A DNA stretch of 64,000 nt, taken from contig JAGTTD010000013.1 of the NCBI GenBank assembly GCA_018398585.1, positions 6,296,492-6,360,491 of the forward strand. Direction: 5' to 3'. Below are positions 55,385 through 64,000 of the stretch, one piece after another. Position numbers and translations under genes: made by a program. The notes beneath the pieces were generated by a model, which was not told the origin of the DNA, ran no database searches, and worked only from the letters and a program-made list of their open reading frames with translations. Position 1 is the first letter of the stretch; each line of letters starts with the position of its first letter. Origin of the DNA: Simmondsia chinensis (taxonomy: Eukaryota > Streptophyta > Magnoliopsida > Caryophyllales > Simmondsiaceae).

Positions 55385-56460
55385 TTTGGTATTAGAGCTC
55401 GATCGTAAGCTAGATTTTCGGCAAATTTGTGGCATCAATCATCAATTACACTGGCTAGAGGTAAGAAACATCCTACAATAGTGGATCTCGAAGACTAGCT
55501 ACAGGGTTTGGTTTAAAGGGTAATTAATTCTTAGAAAACAACAACGGTGTATCATACTCAGCTGCTGGAAGCCATGCAGTAGAATAACGCTCAAATGCTT
55601 GCCCTGATGCAGCAACTGGTAGTGTATACCTCACAGCCTTCAGCTCCTATAAAGATCCAGTAAGTAGAAATTCCATTGCATGGGTCACAAGCGTACATTG
55701 GGAGGCATAACGCAAGAAAACCCCCAATCTTGGAGGTTAGCCCAAGAGGTGTTGAGGTTGTTCAGCCTGAGGCTCCTAACAATGGTAACAATTCCCTTCC
55801 GAAGCCTAAAATTGATTTCCCTATCCTTAATGGAACATTGGGTTAGACAATGTGAGAGATACTTTGCGTTCTATCAAGTGCTGGAAGCCCAGAAAGTGGG
55901 TATGGCAGTTGTGCATGTGGATGATAAAACTGAAGTTTGGTTAGATGGACTTATTAAGGACAAGGGAAGCCTTGGGTGAAATGAGTTTTGTGAGAAACTG
56001 TATGACAGATATGAAGACAGTGGTATGACCGACATAGTTAGCCAATTCAATAAATTGAAGTAGGATGGTTTGATTCAAGAGTATCAGGAGCAGTTTGAAG
56101 AATTGAGGTCCCATATGTTGGCTACATACAGTTCATTTAGTGAAAGCTACTTCCTCTCTTCTGGACACGGAAATTCAACCCCTAGTTACAACCCTTAAAC
56201 CTAAATCCTTAACAGAAGCCTTTTCCAAAGCAAAACCTATCCAAATCCTCTGTAACCTTGATTCAAAAAGCCAAATCCCTCCTTAAAACCAACCTAAATT
56301 CCTCAACCAACATTAACCAAAATTCCCAAAGATACTCTAGCCTAAAACCCACTCAAAACTAGACCAAATACCGGCCATCTCGAAACCCTGGCCTCTATTA
56401 CAAATGTAACAAACGGTACTTCCTTAGTCATAAGTGTGATAATCTGACTTTACACATCTT
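55385..56460 (+). pseudogene. Gypsy leader and gag, degenerate
   Basis: After the primer site the region has PKIDFPILNGT-like and EVWLDGLIKDKG phrases typical of gypsy gag, with many stops. A decayed zinc-knuckle-like stretch lies near 56395-56450 (CNKRYFLSHKCDN). Confidence 0.55.
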
Positions 56461-56473
56461 AGATGCTACAGAA

Positions 56474-57165
56474 TTGACTGATCCAGGACCTGAGACTGAA
56501 AATACTTTAGTTACTGAAATAAAAGAGGACGCACCCCTTGACACTTGTGATAAGATGGCTGAAGAAGTCTATGTACATGCTCTCACTGGTAGTGCCCCTT
56601 CCAACACTGTCAAGATATTAGGCCATTTACATAAAAGATCCATAGTCATCCTTGTTGATAGTGGAAGTACCCATAGCTTCCTAGATCTAAGGTTGGCTAG
56701 AGAAGCTGGATTCTCATTAGAAGATACGACTCCACTGGGTATTACAGTTGCAAATGGGCAAACGATGTTGAGCAGGCAGCAATGCTTGGCCAGATGGCAG
56801 ATGCAGGGCCACACTTTTTCATACTACTTGGGGTGGATTGGATGAAAAAATACAGCCCGGTGATATTGGATTTCAATCAGCTTAAGTTGAGTTTTAGCAA
56901 GGAAGGGAAAGATGTGCAGCTGACTGATATCAAGGACACTGGTACATTGAGGTTGATGACAGGGCAGAAACTGCAGGGATTAAGCCATAAAAAGAAGGAG
57001 TACTTTGTGGCAACCTTACTTTTGGTACAAGGACAGGAGCCTTGTCAGGTATTGAGTTCACTCATACCCTCTCCTATTCTTACAATGCTTAAGAAATTTG
57101 ATGATGTATTCCCAGAACCCAAAACCTTACCTCCCCTATGTCTCATGACCATCATATTCTATTAA
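56474..57165 (+). pseudogene. Gypsy aspartic protease and linker
   Basis: ILVDSGSTHSFLDLRLAREAG holds the DSG protease site. LLGVDWMKKYSPVILDFNQLKLSF in the next frame is the end of the protease domain of chromovirus-type pol. Confidence 0.75.
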
Positions 57166-57845
57166 AATCAGAAGCCAAGCCTGTAAGCATTAGACCTTAC
57201 CGGCACTGTTACTTGCAAAAGAATGAAATTGAAAAGCAAGTAAAGAAAATGCTTGAAACCTCATTCATTCAGACAAGATGTTCCTCCTTTGCCTCACCCG
57301 TACTATTAGTTAAAAGAAAGATGGATCTATGCGATTTTGTGTTGATTATAGACAACTCAATGGTATCACCACCAAAACAAATTTCTTATTCCACATATAG
57401 ATGACCTCTTGGATGAACACTTGCATTTTCTCTAAATTGGATCTAAGAGCTGGATATTTCCAAGTGAGGGTACATGAACCAGACATACCCAAAACAACTT
57501 TTAGGACACATCATGGTCATAATGAATTTAGGGTGACGCCATTTGCGCTCACAAATGCTCCTGCAACATTTCAGTCCCTTATGAATGAAGTCGTTGCTCC
57601 CTTTTTAAGAAAATATATGTTAGTTTTCTTTGATGATATACTTGTATATACTTGTATACCGCACCTCACTTGAGTCCCTTATTTGTCACTTGGAAACTGT
57701 CGTCAGTCAACTTCGACACCATAAGCTCTTTGCTAAAAGGTCCAAGTGTAGTTTTGCTCCAACCCAAGTGGAATACTTGGGCTATATAATTTCTGTTGCG
57801 AGAGTAGCAACAAATCCTTTTAAAGTAGAGGCTATGCTATCCTAG
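57138..57845 (+). pseudogene. Gypsy reverse transcriptase, frameshifted
   Basis: Three frames give [61 protein letters not shown] and SKCSFAPTQVEYLGYIIS. These are the ordered gypsy RT motifs, with the catalytic FDD present. Confidence 0.82.
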
Positions 57846-57860
57846 CCAATTCCCAAAACT

Positions 57861-58487
57861 GTGAAAGAGTTGAGATCATTTTTAGGTTTCACTAGTTACT
57901 ATAGAAAGTTTGTAAGAGGTTATGAAGCTATAGCTAAGCCACTCACTGACCAGCTTAAAAAGTCTAGGTTTAACTGGACTAAGGAAGCTAATGAAGCCTT
58001 CCATTTGTTGAAATCTGCCATAGTTAGTGCCCTTGTCCTAGCATTGCCTAATTTCTCATTGTCCTTTGCACTGGAAACTGTTGCCTGAGACAAGGGTATG
58101 GGGGCAGTGCTAATGCAACAAGATAAGCCCATTGCCTTCCCGAGTAAAGCTTTTGGTCCCAAAAACATGGGGCTATCCACATACGAGAAGGAATTCTTGG
58201 CTATTTTGCTGGTTGCTTCTAAATGGATGCATTATTTAGAGGTAGGATGCTTTATCATCAAGACTGATCACCAGGATTTGAAGTTCCTGCTGGAACAACG
58301 CATTACTATAACCATTCAGAAGAAAGATATGTCCGGACTTTTGGGTTTAGACTATATCATTTCTTACAAAAGAGGGAGAGAAAACAAAGTGGTTGATGCT
58401 TTGTCAAGGAAGATTGACAACTCATGCCATGCTATGACTACTTCAGTGGTCCATGCCATTTGGCTGGATGAAATAGAGAAGAGCTAG
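57861..58487 (+). pseudogene. Gypsy RNase H domain
   Basis: [19 protein letters not shown] ends the RT thumb region, and [14 protein letters not shown] begins RNase H. An in-frame stop replaces part of the catalytic region (TVA*DKGMGAVLMQQ). KTDHQDLKFLLEQR and DALSRKID follow. Confidence 0.78.
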
Positions 58488-59200
58488 GTGATGGTTTTTG
58501 TACTCGCCTATGCTGTTCACTCATCCCCTGTGGGGGGACATTCTAGTATACATGCTACCTATCAAAGGTTAAAGAAACCTTTCTTTTGGCTTCAATTGAA
58601 GGCTAATGTCCAGAAGGTAGTCACAGAATGTGACATATGCCAAAGGAGCAAAGTAGAACATGTACAGTGCCCTGGGCTGCTACAGCCCTTAGAGGTTCCA
58701 ACACAATGTTGGACCCATATTACCATGGATTTTATAGAGGAATTACCCCTCTCTGAAGGAAAAGAAACCATCTTGGTGGTGGTAGATCAATTTACAAAAT
58801 ACTCACATTTTATCTCTTTAACTCATCCCTTCTCTGCTACTCATGTAGCAAGGTTGTTCATGGATCATGTGCACAAGCTCCACGGTCTTCTTAAGAGCAT
58901 AGTGTTTGAGTGGGACAAGGTGTTCCTTAGCCAATTTTGGCAAGAAATTTTCGATCTCTTGGTAAGTAATCTCAGCATGAGTTCTTCATATCATCCCCAG
59001 TCAGATGGTCAGTCTAAAAAGGGTAAATCAGTGTGTGGAAACTTATCTTCTATGCTTTTGCATAGATAAGCCAAAAACACTGGAATACATGGCTATCCTT
59101 GGCAAAGCGATGGTATAACACAAACTTTCATAGCAGCCTCAAGCTCTAACCATTTCAGGCCCTGTATGGGTATGAACCTCCCCACCTGCACTTGGACAGC
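58488..59200 (+). pseudogene. Gypsy integrase
   Basis: The HHCC zinc finger is HSSPVGGHSSIHATYQRLK to CDICQRSK. The core has TMDFIEELPLSEGKETILVV and VFEWDKVFLSQFW (normally SDRD), then SSSYHPQSDGQ. The second catalytic Asp context is altered (EWD), and the frame breaks near 59070. Confidence 0.78.
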
Positions 59201-59563
59201 TTATCAAGCTCATTATCCACAATAGCTGCTGTGGGTGACTGGTTAGTAGAGAGACAGTCCACCATACAACAGCTTAGACATCATTTGGTGCAAGCCCAGT
59301 CTCAAATTAAATTCTTTGCTGATTAGAACAGGTCAGAGAGAACTTTACAGCCTAGAGATTGGGTTTTCCTAAAGCTACAATCTTATAGACAATGCACTAC
59401 TGCTGTAAGGAGAAGTCTAAAACTGTCATCCAAGTACTACAGTCCCTTCTTGGTGCTGCAGCAGATTGGTTCAATGGCTTACAAACTCCAGTTACCTGAG
59501 GGATGCCTTATACATCCTATATTCCATGTGTCCTAGCTTAAGAAGAAGATTGGAGCAAAGATC

Positions 59564-59770
59564 ATGGTCACTCCTCATCAATTTTTCACTACAAACCAAG
59601 GAGAGCTTAAGGTGGAGCCTGAGCAAATAATGGCTAGAAGGATGGTAAGGCAGAATCAAGCTGTGACTCGGTGGCTGATCAAATGGTGTAACATGGTAGA
59701 CCATGAGGCTACTTGGGAGGACTGCACTATCATCACGGCACAAATTCCAGATTTTGAAGCTAATCCTTGA
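59564..59770 (+). pseudogene. C-terminal chromodomain of the gypsy element
   Basis: PEQIMARRMVRQNQAVTRWLIKW and NMVDHEATWEDCTII fit the short chromodomain at the end of plant chromovirus integrases, which may steer insertion toward particular chromatin. The usual aromatic pattern is only partly kept. Confidence 0.65.
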
Positions 59771-59798
59771 GGTCAAGGATTCATTAAGGAGGAGCTAA

Positions 59799-60136
59799 TG
59801 TCATGAATTATACTAAGTAAAGAAAATACATTGATTAGTTGCATTGATTCTTGTACATAGTTGTAGAAATATATGTTAGTTAAAGGTGGTTATACTTGTT
59901 AGTGGGTTGGTATGATTGTAATTAGAAGTATAAATAATGATTAGAGTGTATGTGGGAATTATCCAACAACTAATACAATTGACTCTTTCCTTTTGACTTC
60001 TTTCTCTTCTGTATCTTCTCTTCTCTCTTTTACTTTCCCTTTCTGTCACTGCTTCTCCTTCCTTCTTCTTCTTCCCATTCCCTCTCTTCACCTAATCTCT
60101 TTCTCTATCTCTTACAAACTATCCAAGGACATGACA
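59799..60136 (+). repeat. 3' LTR of the gypsy element
   Basis: The 338-bp LTR runs TGTCATGAATTATAC to AAGGACATGACA. It is very similar to the reassembled 5' LTR and is followed by the CCTCT duplication. Confidence 0.9.
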
Positions 60137-60507
60137 CCTCTCTAATGTGCATAGAAAATAATTATCTACATACGCTTATATTAGTTCTTTAATACTATTT
60201 TTAAAAGCTAATTATATTTTTTTATAACATTGATAAATAATTTAGGTTATTGAATTTAAGCACATATTTTTTTTAATTTGAAAGTTAACTATGTATAAAA
60301 TGAAGCGCATATGGTGGGTTTGAGGTGGGGCAGGGTAGGTACAAAATTATATCCGTACCCGCCCCATACCCGTGGCGGGTACGGGGCGAGTATACCCAAC
60401 CCGTACCCACTTTCCGTCCACTTATACCCGTGCCCGCCCCAAACAGGAGGGGTACCTGCGAATAGCGAGTTTTACCCACCTCACTATCATCCCTAGTCCC
60501 ATGCGTC

Positions 60508-61194
60508 CGAGAAATTATTATATGACATGAGGTCACCATGTCATTTGGTGACCCCCACTACCATTTCTTTTTTTTTTTTTTTTGGAGCATATCCCTCTTT
60601 ATTTGGTGATTCCCACTCCCCGTTTTATTTTTTACTGGGAAGTTATTCCCAACTCCTTAGTAAATTAAATCTTAATATTTAAATTAATAGCATTTTGTTG
60701 GAACTTAATTGAATTTATGTAATTTTTATTTATTATATGCACACTTTATTGACTTATTTTTTGTTTTGATCCAAATTGACATGTATTAATATTATGAAGT
60801 TTTATATTCAACATAATTTCTTTAAATCATGATCAGAAGTCTATCATGGAGCACGAAGAGAGGAAATGCTACATTTTATAATTTTAATGACTTAAATTAT
60901 GAGCAAAATAATAAAATTAGAATTTTAAAAAATTGTATACAAATAAAATTTTAAGCAAAATATTAAAATTGTAGAATTATAATTTTTGAGAAATAATGTC
61001 AAACTCTAAAAAATTAAAAAAATTAAAAAATAATTTCACATACTATTAATTAAATTTTCTAAAAAGTTGGAAATAACTCCCCATCAAAAAAAAATGAAAG
61101 AAAATTATGCCCCCAAAAAAAAGAAAAGAAAAGAAAAGAAAAGTGGGGGTCACTAAATGACGTGGTGACTCCATGTCATATAATAATTTCTCCA
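60508..61194. mobile_element. Fold-back MITE with ~150-bp inverted arms
   Basis: The left arm from 60508 (GAGAAATTATTATATGACAT) pairs with the right arm ending at 61194 (ATGTCATATAATAATTTCTC). The match continues through GTCACCATGTCATTTGGTGA/TCACTAAATGACGTGGTGAC and a CT-rich/GA-rich stretch to about 60665 and 61035. The centre is AT-rich and non-coding. No target duplication was resolved. Confidence 0.75.
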
Positions 61195-61199
61195 AGCTT

Positions 61200-61500
61200 C
61201 CACATAAACAAATCGAAAAGTGGGCTTCGAACGTTAAAGACTTGTCCACTAAATTGCTAGGGAAATAATATAAAATGGGTCCAAAATCATCCAATAGCTT
61301 CAAGGCCGGTAATGAGCTACCTTTTTTAAGACTTATTTCGCCCTTATCGAAATAGTCTTGGGAATAATAAAATATTGTTCATATTTATTGGTATTGAATA
61401 TAAAAGAGGTATTTATAATTTTTTAAGTACCTTTTAAAAAAAATATATATCTTTTCACATGAGGAGACACACTCTTCCACAAAAGGCACAAAAGGCTACA
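61200..61500. other. Intergenic, nothing recognised
   Basis: No gene or repeat is supported here. Confidence 0.4.
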
Positions 61501-62570
61501 TTTTTTTCTCTCCTCTTTTTATAATTAGGTAATCTTCATTAAAAACAACAAAGCATACAACAACCAAGTCTAATACATTCTAGCCCTACACACCTAGGTA
61601 GGCTACATATGAGTTACATCAACAACAAACAATAAGGGATTCACTCTTATGCACTTCATTTTTAGCTAGGGTGTCAGTATGGTGATTGGCTTCTCTCCCT
61701 GTATGCACAAACGATATAGATTAAAACTGAGATCTAAGGAACTGTATTTTATTCAAAAGGACATTTAGTCTCCATGGACCACCCTCAACACCTGAAATTA
61801 AAGTCTCAGCGTTTTGTGAGTCTGACTCAACAATTAACTCTGTAGAACTAGCCTCCAAGCGTCGTGTTGATATTTCAAGGGCAAAACATGTCACTTCAAC
61901 CTCTGCTTGATTAGACTCCATTGTGCCCATAGGAATTGAAAACACTGCTTTGATATTCCCCTCATGGTCCCCGAGGATCCCACCAATGCCTGTCGATCCC
62001 GGCTTACTAAGCACAAACCCATCCATGTTCCATATAAGCTTTCCAAGACACAGAGGAACCCAAGGTACATCCGGTCTAGGCACCGATCTAATGGACCAAG
62101 CTTTGACATTATCAATATTGTCCAAGATGAAGTCAAGATGATATGGTGAACCATCAAACTATGATGACATCCTGTAGGCTAGACGATGCTTTACTGTAGT
62201 CAAAATCTCCAATTCTGACATTCCTTTTTTCTTAAATACTATTTCATTCTGATGCTTCCAAATCGTCCATACAAAAAATATAGAGAGCCACACCTTTTTT
62301 TGTGTTTTATGAAAAGGCAAATTTTGCCATGCTTCAAACCACCCTCGCAAGTCTTCAGCACCATTCGCAGACCATCATCCAAAGCTTCCAAGATGTTTGG
62401 TAGTGAAGAAATAGGTGTGCAGTGGCATCGGTTTGTGTACTGCAAGCCGGGCAGCTAGCTTGGCTCTCTTGAATTACCCCTATCTTCTTCGCAAGTCGAT
62501 CTCTCATGTTAACTCTCTCGAGAAGGGCTAGCCACGTGAGTATTTCTACCTTATTTTGAATATATAACAA
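61501..62570 (-). pseudogene. L1-type LINE 3' end: zinc-binding RT tail and RNase H
   Basis: On the - strand, LLERVNMRDRLAKKIGV and CPACSTQTDATAHLFLHY (about 62530-62390) match the RT-associated zinc-binding region of plant LINEs. A WLSIFFVWTIWKHQNEIVFKK segment follows. The RNase H frame (62125-61721) then has GIGGILGDHEGNIKAVFSIP, NQAEVEVTCFALEIS and ELIVESDSQNAETLI with the acidic ESD site. A 3' UTR of about 200 bp ends in an A run (61500 side). The frames are broken and RT proper is absent. Confidence 0.75.
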
Positions 62571-62635
62571 TACAACTTCTTGTTATCTCATACGTACAAA
62601 TTGGATGAGTTAAATGTGTTGGTGCAGAATTAGTA

Positions 62636-63253
62636 GGGATGTAAATGACCCAAGCTGCTCGTAAGGAGCTCATGAGTAGCTTGAATAAACCTCAACTCGA
62701 ACTCGAATTAACCAAGTTCGAGTCTAAGTTCGAGTATCAAAAGATACTCGATCAATAAATGAGTCGAGTATGAAGTGCTCGGCTCGATATTCGATTAAGT
62801 ACTTGACTCGATACTCCATTAAATACTCGACTTTATACTCGAATTTGTACTCAACTCAATACTTGACTCGTATGAAGTAGTTCTCGTATATTATTTTCTT
62901 TTGAAATAGATGGCTTGTGACATTAATAGTAAAACAAAAGAAGAAAGATTGAATTCCTTATAAAAGATAACATATTACATTTGTCGTGGAGTAAAAAAAC
63001 TTGTATTTGGTTTGCTTGTATATTTTGAAATATAGGTTTTGATGCATATTTGCTATTAATATATTAGTGATTTATGGCTGTATATGTTAAAATATAGTGT
63101 GTATCCAAATTGAGTATAACTAATTTTTGAGTGTATGGAATAATATTACAATAGAGCTAATTTGTGGAACATTCATATGCGCAATAAACAAGTACTCGAA
63201 TAGTTAATCGAGTTCGAGTCGAGTACAGATACACTCGGCTCAATTACACCCCT
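62636..63253. mobile_element. Non-autonomous hAT-type element, 8-bp TSD
   Basis: Perfect 8-bp flanks AATTAGTA lie at 62628-62635 and 63254-63261. The ends are (A)GGGATGTAAATGACC and CAATTACACCCCT. The subterminal regions repeat ACTCGA, TTCGAG and GAGTCGAG. No transposase is present. Confidence 0.75.
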
Positions 63254-63301
63254 AATTAGTATCTCTCTCTAGGAAAAGTTGTTGTAGTTCTTACTTGTTA
63301 T

Positions 63302-63714
63302 TAGAGATGGCCAACGGGCTGGGCCCGTTTGCGGGCAAAACTCGGACCTAGCCCATTGGGGGCTTTTGCCCTCTATGGTTAGTAATTGGGCCCACTTAGT
63401 GCCCGTTTGGGTACTATAACTTATTTTATGATTGTATTTTTTATTTATTTTATTATAATTATATGTTTTAATAAGTTATAATACATTTTATTTCATAAAA
63501 TATATTTGAAATTTTATAATGTACTATTATATTACTATAGTTGTATTTTTTAATAAGTTATAGTATATTTTATTTCATAAAATATATTTATAATTTTATA
63601 AATTACTATTATGATTATATATATATATATATAAGAGGGCCGGGATAGCCAGCAGGCTAGGCCCACCCCAGGGTTTAGGCCCTCCGGCGCAGGCTCGACC
63701 CTTGACCACCTCTA
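63302..63714. mobile_element. Non-autonomous hAT-type element, 8-bp TSD
   Basis: Perfect 8-bp flanks CTTGTTAT lie at 63294-63301 and 63715-63722. The ends are TAGAGATGGCCAACGGGC and CCCTTGACCACCTCTA. The interior has GGGCCC and GGGCC words at both ends and two copies of a TTTATTTCATAAAATATATTT block in the middle. Confidence 0.85.
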
Positions 63715-63722
63715 CTTGTTAT

Positions 63723-64000
63723 CAATGTAAAAGAACTTGTACATTTGCACTTATAATATTTAAAATTAATAATTTTAACATATTAATTAAAATGAGAGTT
63801 GGTTCCCAAAATAACATAGTAATCAAATCCCGAACTGACACCAAGTGGACAAATTGGTTCACGTGATGTCATTTCAATTATTTCTTCTTTGTTTATTTTA
63901 AATTAGAACAAATTATGAACACACCCCATGAACTTTCTTACTAATCAATACACTCCTTTATTTTTAGTTTCATAAAATAGCTCTCAGAATTTTATAATTA
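63723..64000. other. AT-rich window end, nothing recognised
   Basis: No gene or repeat is supported here. Confidence 0.4.

Larger units (their letters stand above)
50939..60136 (+). mobile_element. Ty3/gypsy chromovirus-like element, nested in hAT and itself split by copia C
   Basis: Perfect 5-bp flanks CCTCT (50934-50938 and 60137-60141) bound LTRs that begin TGTCATGAATT and end AAGGACATGACA. The 5' LTR is split into 50939-50991 and 55097-55384 by copia C; the 3' LTR is 59799-60136 (338 bp). A primer site TTTGGTATTAGAGC follows the 5' LTR. Gag, protease, RT, RNase H, integrase and a C-terminal chromodomain can be read in order, all with stops or frameshifts. The chromodomain places it among plant chromoviruses. 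Confidence 0.9.
50741..60494. mobile_element. hAT-type element split by a gypsy element
   Basis: The left part (50741-50938) begins AGGGATGGAAATGGGGCGGG and is rich in TACCCGC words. The right part (60142-60494) has matching GGGTACGGGGCG words and ends ACTATCATCCCT. The 8-bp flanks AGATCCAT (50733-50740) and AGTCCCAT (60495-60502) agree at six positions. Without the inserted DNA the element would be about 0.55 kb. Confidence 0.65.

Overview
This is plant nuclear DNA, most likely from a eudicot with a repeat-rich genome. There are plant-type introns, AT-rich intergenic DNA, Ty1/copia and Ty3/gypsy LTR retrotransposons, LINEs, hAT-type and other miniature transposons, and one host gene. The species cannot be named from the sequence.

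The only apparently intact host gene is a 3-ketoacyl-CoA synthase on the + strand (21532-35869). It has four exons, GT-AG introns in phase 0, and a predicted product of 523 residues with the Cys/His/Asn catalytic triad. It most resembles the FIDDLEHEAD/KCS10 branch, which elongates very-long-chain fatty acids in the epidermal ER. Intron 2 is about 11 kb and packed with transposons. A broken exon-1 copy of a paralogue lies about 13 kb downstream (48670-49068) in the same orientation.

Layout: 0.8-1.4 kb, a small LTR remnant. 1.5-7.8 kb, an Athila-like Ty3/gypsy element (- strand) with both LTRs but no reverse transcriptase or integrase. 8.6-14.3 kb, LINE fragments, an RTE-type LINE, a TRIM-like repeat and a solo LTR. 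About 14.7-17.4 kb, a second gag-only gypsy element ending in a hairpin minisatellite. 18.5-20.7 kb, a hAT-type element and a LINE RNase H remnant. 21.2-35.9 kb, the KCS gene with its inserted elements. 36.8-43.8 kb, LINE tails, AT-rich arrays and a hAT-type element. 43.9-47.8 kb, a copia element with short LTRs and an intact target duplication. 49.6-60.5 kb, a hAT-type element, then a three-level nest (copia in gypsy in hAT-type). 60.5-63.7 kb, a fold-back MITE, a LINE remnant and two more hAT-type elements.

The most unusual signal is a short dispersed repeat present seven times (five near full length). Its 5' half is a 5S-rRNA-like sequence with the polymerase III internal promoter region. 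Its 3' half matches the end of an RTE LINE that also lies in this window and ends in TTG repeats. Four copies are flanked by their own 14-18 bp duplications, so they moved as SINEs. Two flank exon 1 of the KCS gene. A second signal is that all three copia copies join the leader directly to the protease region, with gag absent.
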